A stretch of 64,000 bases of DNA from Clostridiales bacterium (lineage in GTDB: Bacteria; Bacillota; Clostridia; UBA1381): NCBI GenBank assembly GCA_029219585.1, contig JAQXTR010000011.1:60052-124051 (forward strand). The letters run 5' to 3'. Below are positions 7,820-15,546 of this stretch, piece by piece (position 1 is the stretch's first letter; every line of letters begins with the position of its first letter). The position numbers and the translations under genes are program-made. Below the pieces are notes generated by a model. It had not been told where the DNA came from. It saw nothing but the letters and a program-made list of their open reading frames with translations, and searched no databases.

Positions 7820-9694
7820 ATGAAAAAACGTGACGATATTCATAAGGTACTGATAATAGGCTCAGGCCCGATCATTATAGGTCAGGCTTGTGAGTTTGAC
7901 TATTCAGGTACACAGGCATGTAAGGCACTTAAGAAGCTCGGCTATGAGATTGTGCTGGTTAACTCAAATCCGGCGACTATTATGACAGACCCCGAAACTG
8001 CGGATGTAACATATATTGAACCGCTTAATGTACAGAGGCTTACACGGATTATAGAAAAGGAGCGTCCGGACGCGCTTCTGCCGAACCTGGGCGGACAGTC
8101 GGGTCTTAACCTCTGCTCGGAGCTGGCAAAGGAGGGTGTGCTGGATAAGTACGGTGTTAAGGTTATAGGCGTACAGGTTGATGCTATTGACCGCGGCGAG
8201 GACAGAATTGAGTTCAAGAAGACCATGAACAGCCTCGGCATTGAAATGGCGCGCAGTGAGGTTGCATATTCGGTTGACGAGGCGCTTTCTATTGCAGATA
8301 AGCTCGGATATCCGGTTGTGCTGCGCCCGGCGTATACCATGGGCGGTGCAGGCGGCGGACTTGTATATAATACGGAGGAATTAAAGACCGTCTGTGAAAG
8401 GGGACTTCAGGCGAGCCTTGTCGGACAGGTTCTTGTTGAGGAATCGGTTCTCGGCTGGGAGGAGCTTGAGCTTGAGGTAGTGCGCGACTCGGCAAACAAC
8501 ATGATAACGGTATGCTTTATAGAAAATATCGACCCCCTCGGTGTTCACACGGGAGACTCCTTCTGTTCTGCACCGATGCTTACCATATCGGAGGAGGTTC
8601 AGGCGGAGCTTCAGCGCCAGGCATACAAGATTGTTGAGGCAATTGAGGTAATAGGCGGAACAAACGTACAGTTTGCCAGAAACCCCGATGACGGAAGAAT
8701 TATAGTTATTGAGATAAATCCGCGAACCTCCCGTTCATCCGCTCTCGCATCAAAGGCGACAGGCTTCCCCATAGCCCTTGTTTCTGCAATGCTTGCATGC
8801 GGTCTTGATCTTTCCGATATTGAATGCGGAAAGTACGGCACTCTCGATAAGTATTATCCGGACGGCGATTATGTTGTTATTAAGTTTGCCCGCTGGGCTT
8901 TTGAAAAATTCAAGGGCGCAGAGGATAAGCTCGGAACACAGATGCGTGCAGTGGGAGAGGTAATGTCAATCGGTAAGACATATAAGGAAGCTTTTCAGAA
9001 GGCGATACGCTCCCTTGAAACAGGCCGCTACGGACTGGGCGGAGCAAAGGATTTTGCGCAGAGGTCAAAGGATGAGCTGCTTGCAATGCTGCGTACACCG
9101 TCAAGCGAAAGACAGTTTATTATGTATGAGGCTCTCAGAAAGGGCGCAACGGTTGAGGAGCTTTGGGAGCTGACAAAAATCAAACGCTGGTTTATAGAGC
9201 AGATGCAGGAGCTTGTCGACGAGGAGGAAATCATCGCTTCATATAAGGGCGGCAGACTTCCGGATGAGCTGCTTGAAAAGGCAAAGAAGGACGGCTTCTC
9301 AGACAGATATATTGCCGATATTCTCGGCGTTGCGGAGGAGGAAATCCGAAGAGCAAGAATAGCAAACGGCGTAACGGAGGCATGGAAAGGTGTCCATGTA
9401 AGCGGAACAAAGGATGCAGCGTATTACTATTCATCATATAACATGAAGGATGAAAGCAAGACATCTGATAAGCCTAAGATCATGATTCTCGGCGGCGGTC
9501 CGAACAGAATAGGGCAGGGAATCGAATTTGACTACTGCTGTGTTCATGCGGCAATGGCGCTTAAAAGGCTCGGCTTCGAAACAATCATTGTAAACTGCAA
9601 CCCCGAAACCGTTTCAACTGATTATGATACATCAGATAAGCTTTATTTTGAGCCTCTCACGCTTGAGGATGTATTAAGCATTCACGATAAGTAA
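7820..9694 (+). CDS. carB: carbamoyl-phosphate synthase large subunit, N-terminal part
   Basis: Residues 1-624 of CarB. CarB makes carbamoyl phosphate from bicarbonate, two ATP and ammonia delivered by CarA, for arginine and pyrimidine synthesis. This part holds the carboxyphosphate half: biotin-carboxylase-like N-domain (GSGPIIIGQACEFDYSG), ATP-grasp with RPAYTMGGAGGG and EINPRTSRSSALASKATG, the oligomerisation domain, and the start of the second synthetase half (LGGGPNRIGQGIEFDYCCVH). It ends at a TAA inside that second half, not at a domain border. Start: AAAGGAG 6 bases before the ATG at 7820. carA is not in the window. Confidence 0.85.
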   Translation: MKKRDDIHKVLIIGSGPIIIGQACEFDYSGTQACKALKKLGYEIVLVNSNPATIMTDPETADVTYIEPLNVQRLTRIIEKERPDALLPNLGGQSGLNLCSELAKEGVLDKYGVKVIGVQVDAIDRGEDRIEFKKTMNSLGIEMARSEVAYSVDEALSIADKLGYPVVLRPAYTMGGAGGGLVYNTEELKTVCERGLQASLVGQVLVEESVLGWEELELEVVRDSANNMITVCFIENIDPLGVHTGDSFCSAPMLTISEEVQAELQRQAYKIVEAIEVIGGTNVQFARNPDDGRIIVIEINPRTSRSSALASKATGFPIALVSAMLACGLDLSDIECGKYGTLDKYYPDGDYVVIKFARWAFEKFKGAEDKLGTQMRAVGEVMSIGKTYKEAFQKAIRSLETGRYGLGGAKDFAQRSKDELLAMLRTPSSERQFIMYEALRKGATVEELWELTKIKRWFIEQMQELVDEEEIIASYKGGRLPDELLEKAKKDGFSDRYIADILGVAEEEIRRARIANGVTEAWKGVHVSGTKDAAYYYSSYNMKDESKTSDKPKIMILGGGPNRIGQGIEFDYCCVHAAMALKRLGFETIIVNCNPETVSTDYDTSDKLYFEPLTLEDVLSIHDK

Positions 9695-9769
9695 AAGCCG
9701 CTCGGAGTTATCGCACAGTTCGGCGGACAGACACCGCTTAATCTGGCAGCGGAGCTTAAGAAAAACGGC

Positions 9770-11032
9770 GTGAACATATTAGGCACGACACCGGAGACAA
9801 TAGACCTTGCTGAGGACAGGGATCTGTTCCGCGAGATGATGGATAAGCTTGAAATCCCGATGCCGGAATCGGGAATGGCTGTCGATGTTGATGAAGCGAT
9901 TGCAATTGCCGATAAAATCGGCTATCCGGTTATGGTACGCCCGTCATACGTGCTGGGCGGCAGAGGTATGGAGGTTGTGCATGATGAGGAAAGCCTCAGA
10001 ATATATATGAATGCGGCTGTAGGTGTCACACCCGACAGACCGATCCTTATCGACCGCTTCTTAAACCATGCCACAGAGTGTGAGGCGGATGCAATATCGG
10101 ACGGAGAGAACGTATTCGTTCCGGCAGTTATGGAGCATATTGAGCTTGCGGGTGTACATTCGGGCGATTCGGCATGTATTTTGCCGTCAATGAATATCCC
10201 GCCGGAGCACGTTGAAACGATCAAGGAATATACAAGAAAGATCGCTAAGGAAATGAACGTACGCGGTCTTATGAATATGCAGTACGCGATTGAAGGGGAT
10301 AAGGTATATGTGCTTGAAGCAAATCCCAGAGCGTCAAGAACAGTTCCCCTGGTATCAAAGGTATGTGATATACGCATGGTACCTTTGGCAACGGAGATTA
10401 TAACCTCTCCGCTTACAGGCAGACCTTCACCGGTTGCAGACCTTAAGGAAAGAGTTATTCCGTATTACGGAGTAAAGGAGGCAGTATTCCCGTTTAATAT
10501 GTTCCAGGAGGTTGACCCGGTTCTCGGACCGGAAATGCGGTCGACAGGCGAAGTTCTCGGTATGGCATCCTCCTTCGGAGAGGCATTCTCAAAGGCAGAG
10601 GAGGCGACAAAGATAGCGCTTCCGACAGGCGGAAGGGTGCTTATCAGTGTAAACGACAGAGATAAGTACGAATTGGCAGAGCTTGCTCAGGGATTTGTAG
10701 ACTGCGGCTTTGAGATTATTGCCACAAACGGTACGGCAAAGTACCTTGCCGCTAACGGAATACAGGCAAAGAGTGTTGCAAAGCTTGACGAGGGCAGACC
10801 GAATATACTGGATGTAATAACAAACCATGAGGCTGCGATCGTTATAAATACGCCCAACGACAAGAAGGGCGCTACTGATGACAGCTATATAAGAAAGGCA
10901 GTCATCAAGGGCAGAATACCGTATATGACGACAATGGCAGAGGCAAAGGCTTGTATTGCCGGCATAAAGGCAGTGCAGGAAGGAAACAGCGGTGTAAAAT
11001 CATTGCAGAGCTTCCATAAGGAAATTAAATAA
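9770..11032 (+). CDS. carB: carbamoyl-phosphate synthase large subunit, C-terminal part
   Basis: Same frame as the upstream part, about 420 residues from a possible GTG at 9770; homologous sequence actually begins right after the stop at 9695. It carries the second ATP-grasp (RPSYVLGGRGMEVVHDEESL, then EANPRASRTVPLVSKV) and the C-terminal MGS-like allosteric domain (about the last 135 residues: GFEIIATNGTAKYLAANGI). The GTG has only a distant GGAG (15 bases), so separate translation would be weak, and the second-half N-domain is cut in two. Some archaea and Aquifex have split carB genes, but there the break lies between domains. Confidence 0.75.
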   Translation: MNILGTTPETIDLAEDRDLFREMMDKLEIPMPESGMAVDVDEAIAIADKIGYPVMVRPSYVLGGRGMEVVHDEESLRIYMNAAVGVTPDRPILIDRFLNHATECEADAISDGENVFVPAVMEHIELAGVHSGDSACILPSMNIPPEHVETIKEYTRKIAKEMNVRGLMNMQYAIEGDKVYVLEANPRASRTVPLVSKVCDIRMVPLATEIITSPLTGRPSPVADLKERVIPYYGVKEAVFPFNMFQEVDPVLGPEMRSTGEVLGMASSFGEAFSKAEEATKIALPTGGRVLISVNDRDKYELAELAQGFVDCGFEIIATNGTAKYLAANGIQAKSVAKLDEGRPNILDVITNHEAAIVINTPNDKKGATDDSYIRKAVIKGRIPYMTTMAEAKACIAGIKAVQEGNSGVKSLQSFHKEIK

Positions 11033-11041
11033 AGATACAAC

Positions 11042-11079
11042 AAAAAGCCGTCCGGCAGTCATACCGGGCGGCTTTTTGC
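11042..11079. terminator. bidirectional intrinsic terminator between carB and the HipA-like pair
   Basis: AAAAAGCCGTCCGG pairs with CCGGGCGGCTTTTT around a short loop. A and T runs on both sides let it serve carB and the convergent minus-strand genes. Confidence 0.85.
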
Positions 11080-11085
11080 AGCCTG

Positions 11086-11451
11086 TTAAAAGGCGGGTCT
11101 GAAAAAATCATTGGTGTCAATTGCTTCACGGAATCGGATCGATGCATAGTCGCTTACATTTTTACCTGAATTATGTTTATATATTTCCCATTGATCATAA
11201 TAGGGAAGTCCGATATGCTTTAAAATATCGTCAATATTCTGCCGTGTTTTCGGAACAACGCAGTCATCAAAATATGCGCGCACACGCCGATCATCAACCT
11301 CAGTGTCTGTCTTGAAAATTCCGAACAGTCCGCGCGGATTACCTTGAGCGCCCTCTCTCATATATGCGTGAAATGTTTTTTTTGCGGTGTTATATTCCAA
11401 ACATCCTACTACCTCTTTATCTCTCCAGATTATATCGTAAAGCTCCAACAT
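11086..11451 (-). CDS. small protein overlapping a HipA-like kinase gene; candidate partner or antitoxin
   Basis: About 121 residues from an ATG with GGAGG 7 bases upstream (MLELYDIIWRDKEVVGCLEY). Its start lies 35 bases inside the end of the upstream kinase gene, so the two are translationally coupled. The fold looks like a compact alpha/beta domain; a proline- and arginine-containing stretch VVPKTRQNIDDILKHIGLP is its most regular part. I recall similar small proteins beside HipA-like kinases in clostridia but cannot name the family. Function is unknown: it could be the antitoxin, or the N-terminal subdomain that in classical HipA is part of the kinase chain. Confidence 0.6.
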   Translation of the reverse strand: MLELYDIIWRDKEVVGCLEYNTAKKTFHAYMREGAQGNPRGLFGIFKTDTEVDDRRVRAYFDDCVVPKTRQNIDDILKHIGLPYYDQWEIYKHNSGKNVSDYASIRFREAIDTNDFFRPAF

Positions 11452-12262
11452 ATTCGATCCTCCAGTTAATAAATTCCTCAACTCTGCTCCACCATTGTTC
11501 GGGTATCCGCACATTATTGACATTCTCATACAGCAGAATATCGTATTCTCGTTTTGTTGCACTTATAATATCACGGATTACCGACGGGTCCGTATTAAAA
11601 TCAATACTTGTATCGTAGCTTGTGGACAGCCTGCAAAACAGCTTTTCCGCCTCAAGGAAGCTTTCGGAATACAGCGGTGAGTTGCAGAGACAAAATGATG
11701 ATGCCTTTCTGAAGTCAGAGAGCATTCCTTTAATATCATCATAGAGAAGGGCATACCCGTTATCAAAGATAGGAGTTGGTTCAAGACTTCCGTCGTCCTT
11801 TAAAAGCCATGCGACATTTCCGTTATGCCTGTCCTCGTTCATTATAATAAGATCAAAGGCGAGCATATTCATAAGAGAGGTTCCGTCAGTCATCCGGCAG
11901 AGCTTTTCAAAATTAAGATATTCATTATTCTGAATATACAGAGTCTGCAGATAGACAATCGATTTTCCGTTCCTGAAATCCGGAGAGTCGGAAACAAAGG
12001 TTACAAGCTCCTTGCCGTACCGTTGCCCTGAAAGGACATGAAGGGTATAATCCGCCGTATGCAGCTTTAACGCCTTGCCCAGACGCGAGCATATAACTTC
12101 AATTACAGGTTCAATTCCCCAGAAGCCGGGGTAATCGCGGAGCTGCATTCTTCCGGTTTTGACAAAGTGAAGCAATCCGTCCTTGATATATTCTGTTTTA
12201 AGCAGATTTCCCTTGGAATTGCTGTGAACCGAAAAACGATTTTCACTGAAAAATCCGTCCAT
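11417..12262 (-). CDS. HipA-like (CtkA-like) protein kinase domain
   Basis: About 281 residues. The kinase signature is MNEDRHNGN (141-149), where Asp144 would be the catalytic base and Asn149 a Mg ligand, followed by PIFDNGYAL (164-172) with Asp167 as the second Mg ligand, the order seen in HipA-type Ser/Thr kinases. The N-terminal HipA subdomain is missing, so this is the short, C-terminal-domain-only form. Classical HipA phosphorylates glutamyl-tRNA synthetase and causes persistence; the target here is unknown. Start: GGAGG 7 bases before the ATG at 12262. No HTH antitoxin (HipB type) lies next to it. Confidence 0.65.
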   Translation of the reverse strand: MDGFFSENRFSVHSNSKGNLLKTEYIKDGLLHFVKTGRMQLRDYPGFWGIEPVIEVICSRLGKALKLHTADYTLHVLSGQRYGKELVTFVSDSPDFRNGKSIVYLQTLYIQNNEYLNFEKLCRMTDGTSLMNMLAFDLIIMNEDRHNGNVAWLLKDDGSLEPTPIFDNGYALLYDDIKGMLSDFRKASSFCLCNSPLYSESFLEAEKLFCRLSTSYDTSIDFNTDPSVIRDIISATKREYDILLYENVNNVRIPEQWWSRVEEFINWRIEYVGALRYNLER

Positions 12263-12325
12263 AGCGCATCCTCCTTCCACTGAGTTATTCTGTATTAAGG
12301 TGCGTTAATGCAGCCTGTTTTTTTG

Positions 12326-13423
12326 TTATCTGTAGAACTCAATTATTTTGTCCAGTCTTGCAGTCATATTCTCCAAAACCGCATCTGCAATTGTAAGCGC
12401 TGTCATTGCCTCCATTACTACAACCGCCCGCGGGACAATAATAGGATCGTGTCTGCCCTTTACCGAAACCGTAATATCCTCACCGGATTTATTTACCGTC
12501 CGCTGTTCGTGCAGTATTGACGGAGTAGGCTTAAAGGCTGCGCGTATAATAATGGGGGAGCCGTCGCTCATACCGCCGAGTGTTCCGCCGCTGTGGTTTG
12601 TGATTTTCTCAACCCTTCCGTCAGACATTCGGAAGCCGTCGTTATTTACAGAACCGATTGCTTTGGCGACAGCCATACCGTCACCGATTTCAATACCCTT
12701 TACCGCACCGATTGACATTATACCCTTTGCAAGGTTTGCATCAAGCTTATCAAACACTGTTTCACCAATACCGACGGGCATTCCCGTTACAATACATTCT
12801 GCCGTTCCGCCTGTGGAATCATGGGCTTTAAGCATTTCTATAACGTATTCGCCCGCCTTTTCAGCCGTTTTTTTGTCCGGCATATATAGATTGTTGTTTA
12901 AAATTTCCTCGCGGTCAAACTCGGCGTAATCAATCTCATACGGCCCGATTGATTTTGTGTAGCTGAGTAGCTCAATGCCTAGAGATTTAAGAAGCTTTGC
13001 CGCCACAGCGCCCGCCGCAACTCTGCCTATCGTTTCTCTGCCCGAGGAGCGTCCGCCGCCGCGGTAGTCCCTGAAGCCGTATTTTTCATCAAAGGTATAG
13101 TCCGCGTGCCCCGGACGGTAGTAGCCCGCAATTTCGCTGTAATCAGCCGAACGCTGTGTTTTATTGAGAACTACCATTGATATGGGTGTGCCTGTGGTTC
13201 TGCCCTCAAAAATGCCTGATAGGATTTCTACTGCGTCATCCTCCTTGCGCGGAGTAGAGAACTTTGACTGTCCCGGCTTTCTCCGGTTCAGATATATCTG
13301 AACATCCTCCTCTGAAAGCTCAAGACCTGCGGGACAGCCGTCAATTACAACGCCCAAGCCCTTGCCGTGCGATTCTCCCCAGGTCGAAACCCTGAATAAT
13401 TTTCCGTATATTGATCCTGCCAT
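12326..13423 (-). CDS. aroC: chorismate synthase
   Basis: A 365-residue enzyme that forms chorismate from EPSP with reduced FMN, the last common step of aromatic amino acid synthesis. The family signatures are visible: STWGESHGKGLGVVIDGCPA near the start, YRPGHADYTF with FRDYRGGGRSSGRETIGRVA in the middle, and GRHDPIIVPRAVVVMEAM near the end. Length is normal. AGGAG precedes the ATG. The rest of the shikimate pathway is not in the window. It lies downstream of two wall enzymes on the same strand, with 81 bases between. Confidence 0.95.
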   Translation of the reverse strand: MAGSIYGKLFRVSTWGESHGKGLGVVIDGCPAGLELSEEDVQIYLNRRKPGQSKFSTPRKEDDAVEILSGIFEGRTTGTPISMVVLNKTQRSADYSEIAGYYRPGHADYTFDEKYGFRDYRGGGRSSGRETIGRVAAGAVAAKLLKSLGIELLSYTKSIGPYEIDYAEFDREEILNNNLYMPDKKTAEKAGEYVIEMLKAHDSTGGTAECIVTGMPVGIGETVFDKLDANLAKGIMSIGAVKGIEIGDGMAVAKAIGSVNNDGFRMSDGRVEKITNHSGGTLGGMSDGSPIIIRAAFKPTPSILHEQRTVNKSGEDITVSVKGRHDPIIVPRAVVVMEAMTALTIADAVLENMTARLDKIIEFYR

Positions 13424-13504
13424 GATTTTCTCCTGTTATTATATGAATTTATCCTTATTATACACTATTTTACCGCATAAAGCAATATTTATTTTATATA
13501 AAAT

Positions 13505-14353
13505 TCAGTTCTGCAAAATATCTGCTGCGCCGTGGGAGGGGGTGCGGATATACCGTTTCATAAGATAGAGCTGTTCGGGATCGTGTTTAAGCTCATTTAC
13601 ACCCTCTTCACAGGAAAGACTCGCCTTAAAGCCCAGCTTCTTTATAACATCAAGGGATTCATCACTTGCACAGCCGAATGGATATGTGAATACGGCAGGC
13701 GATTTTCCAAGGTTTTCAAGGCATTTTTCCTGCATGGAGTTTATATCTTGGGTCAGCATAGCAGTGTATTCCTCTGTGCTTTCGGTGCTTTTCTTTCCGC
13801 AGCCCATTCTGCCATCATCAAGGGAGTGGAGATTGTAGGTATGATTTTGTATTTCAACAAGACCTGAGTCAGCCATTTCACGTGTGGTATTCCATGACAG
13901 ATAGGCATAAGCCGGATTAGTGTCGCAGTTTTCTGTGTATTCATCGGTATAAGAGCCGACAATGGAAATAACCGCCTTGGCATTATATTGGAGGAGCAGG
14001 GGATATACGTAATAATAGTTATTGTAAAACCCATCGTCGAAGGTAAGGACTATAGGCTTTTCGGGCAGTTCTGTTCCGTTATAAACATAATCAATCAGAT
14101 CCTGCATTACCACTGTAGTATAGCCGTGATTGTTCAGAAACTTTAAATCGCCCTCAAAGGCATAAGGAGAAACAGTATATTTATTGCCATCGGAGTGTTT
14201 TAGTATACTGTGATACATAAGAATCGGCACACTCACGCTTTTTTCGGCAGGCGAGGAGATTTGTACCGTGGTATGAGCGGCAAAGGAAATGGCCGATACA
14301 GTCAGAATAACAGCCAGCATAATTATAATATGCTTGAGTCTTATTATACACAT
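13505..14353 (-). CDS. polysaccharide deacetylase (NodB domain), secreted or membrane-anchored
   Basis: About 282 residues: a hydrophobic N-terminal segment (about 9-26) acting as signal or anchor, then a carbohydrate esterase 4 domain. It keeps the catalytic motif TFDDGF (104-109) and the metal-binding NHTYNLH (His171, His176), so it should be active, removing acetyl groups from peptidoglycan or another glycan outside the cell. Start: GGGAGGG 7 bases before the ATG at 14353, one base after the stop of the M23 peptidase gene; the two are clearly one operon. In-frame ATGs further upstream lie inside that gene and lack ribosome sites. Confidence 0.85.
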   Translation of the reverse strand: MCIIRLKHIIIMLAVILTVSAISFAAHTTVQISSPAEKSVSVPILMYHSILKHSDGNKYTVSPYAFEGDLKFLNNHGYTTVVMQDLIDYVYNGTELPEKPIVLTFDDGFYNNYYYVYPLLLQYNAKAVISIVGSYTDEYTENCDTNPAYAYLSWNTTREMADSGLVEIQNHTYNLHSLDDGRMGCGKKSTESTEEYTAMLTQDINSMQEKCLENLGKSPAVFTYPFGCASDESLDVIKKLGFKASLSCEEGVNELKHDPEQLYLMKRYIRTPSHGAADILQN

Positions 14354-14354
14354 T

Positions 14355-15398
14355 TTAATTCCCTCCCAAGGATGCTTCATAAAAGTCATATCTGCGGACA
14401 TATTCATTTGTCTTTTCGTCTTTATATACCTCCGAGTAGTTTTTCTGAAGGAGCTTTACAAGGTTGTAGGTGTCAACCCATATTTCTGTCGGACCGTCCT
14501 TCTGCGATTCATCAAAGATAAGCTGCAGTCCGATATGAAGATGCGGCACATTAATATTATTCACGTTTTCTGTTGTGCTGTAACCGGTCATTCCGAGATA
14601 ACCGATAACGTCACCCGCCTTTATTACAGCGCCCTCCTTGACTGCGGAGGAATATGGGAAATCCTTTCGCAGGTGCGCATAATAATAGTATCTTTTTTTA
14701 TCAAAGCTGCGTATGCCTATGCGCCAGCCTCCGTATTGATTCCAGCCAACACATTCCACTATGCCGCTTTCTACAGCGATTACGGGTGTGCCGATGCTGC
14801 CGAAAAGGTCGTGCCCCGTATGACGGCGCGCATAACCGTATGTGCGGGCATTGCCGAAATCACTGTAATGCTCAAAGCTGTAATTTTTTGCAATAGGGCA
14901 GAATGCCTTTAAGCCGTAGCGTCTTTCCCAAACGGGAGTGTCGGGGTCATCATCAGGGACCTGAATGCAGTATTCACCTATAAATTCGCCCAGAACTGCG
15001 GTAAGGGTTTCCTGATAGTATGGGAAATATTTCATGTTATTTGTAATCTCTGCCATGCTTTCGCCTCCGTCAAGTCTTTCGACAAGCGCGGTCAGCTTCT
15101 TTTTGTTATAACCTGAAAAATCATTTCCGTTTTCTGCTGCAAGGTAAGCAAGCATATCGGTCCATAAATAATGATTATCAGTGCCGTAGGACGAAATGTC
15201 AGCCTCCATAGCATCACACAGCGCTTCATATGATACATTAAAATCAACCCATTTTATAAACTGCTGTTCACATTGCGTATTATTTTCCGTATTCACGGCG
15301 CTGCGCGCATAGATGCGTAAAAAACAAGCTGCGCAGGTTACCGGAATAAGGATGGATAGAATTATAATAACCGTTCTGTTTGAAAGCCTGATAAACAT
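14355..15398 (-). CDS. M23-family metallopeptidase (LytM-type), membrane-anchored
   Basis: About 347 residues. An N-terminal membrane segment (about 8-27) is followed by a helical region and a LytM domain (about 180-300). Zinc ligands are visible: His193 and Asp197 in RRHTGHDL, and the HLH pair 286-288 in VPHLHIGLQ. Such enzymes cut peptidoglycan cross-bridges; several clostridial members act in sporulation, but I cannot tell that here. Start: GAGG 7 bases before the ATG at 15398; an ATG two codons upstream is too close to the ribosome site. Directly coupled to the downstream deacetylase, a sensible pair for cell-wall remodelling. Confidence 0.8.
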   Translation of the reverse strand: MFIRLSNRTVIIILSILIPVTCAACFLRIYARSAVNTENNTQCEQQFIKWVDFNVSYEALCDAMEADISSYGTDNHYLWTDMLAYLAAENGNDFSGYNKKKLTALVERLDGGESMAEITNNMKYFPYYQETLTAVLGEFIGEYCIQVPDDDPDTPVWERRYGLKAFCPIAKNYSFEHYSDFGNARTYGYARRHTGHDLFGSIGTPVIAVESGIVECVGWNQYGGWRIGIRSFDKKRYYYYAHLRKDFPYSSAVKEGAVIKAGDVIGYLGMTGYSTTENVNNINVPHLHIGLQLIFDESQKDGPTEIWVDTYNLVKLLQKNYSEVYKDEKTNEYVRRYDFYEASLGGN

Positions 15399-15476
15399 AC
15401 ACATGCCTCAATTCTTTTATATTCTATATTTAAGTATATTTATCTGCGCACAAAAAATGTCAGGAAATCAATATTC

Positions 15477-15514
15477 AAAAAGGGCAGGGCACCTAAATGA
15501 TGCCTTGCCCTTTT
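15477..15514. terminator. intrinsic terminator after nifJ
   Basis: AGGGCAGGGCA (from 15481) pairs with TGCCTTGCCCT (to 15511). On the minus strand it is followed by TTTTT, ending the nifJ transcript; the plus side also has TTTT. Confidence 0.8.
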
Positions 15515-15546
15515 CATATCTGTATAATTTTTTAAGCTGTTCAGGA

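Larger units (their letters stand above)
7820..11032 (+). pseudogene. carB: carB as a whole: full length, interrupted by one in-frame TAA
   Basis: Read through the stop at 9692-9694, this frame encodes 1070 residues, the normal length of the carbamoyl-phosphate synthase large subunit, with no other defect that I can see. The sequence continues in the same frame across the stop (HDK-stop-KPLGVIAQFGGQTPLNLAA), where the family usually has Glu, so a single GAA to TAA change explains it. It could be a true nonsense mutation, a read-through codon, or a sequencing or assembly error. The two pieces are listed separately below. Confidence 0.75.

Noticed and set aside
14289..14912. Plus-strand frame of 207 residues opposite the M23 and deacetylase genes
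   Set aside because: It crosses two real minus-strand genes with clear catalytic motifs, and its product resembles nothing known.
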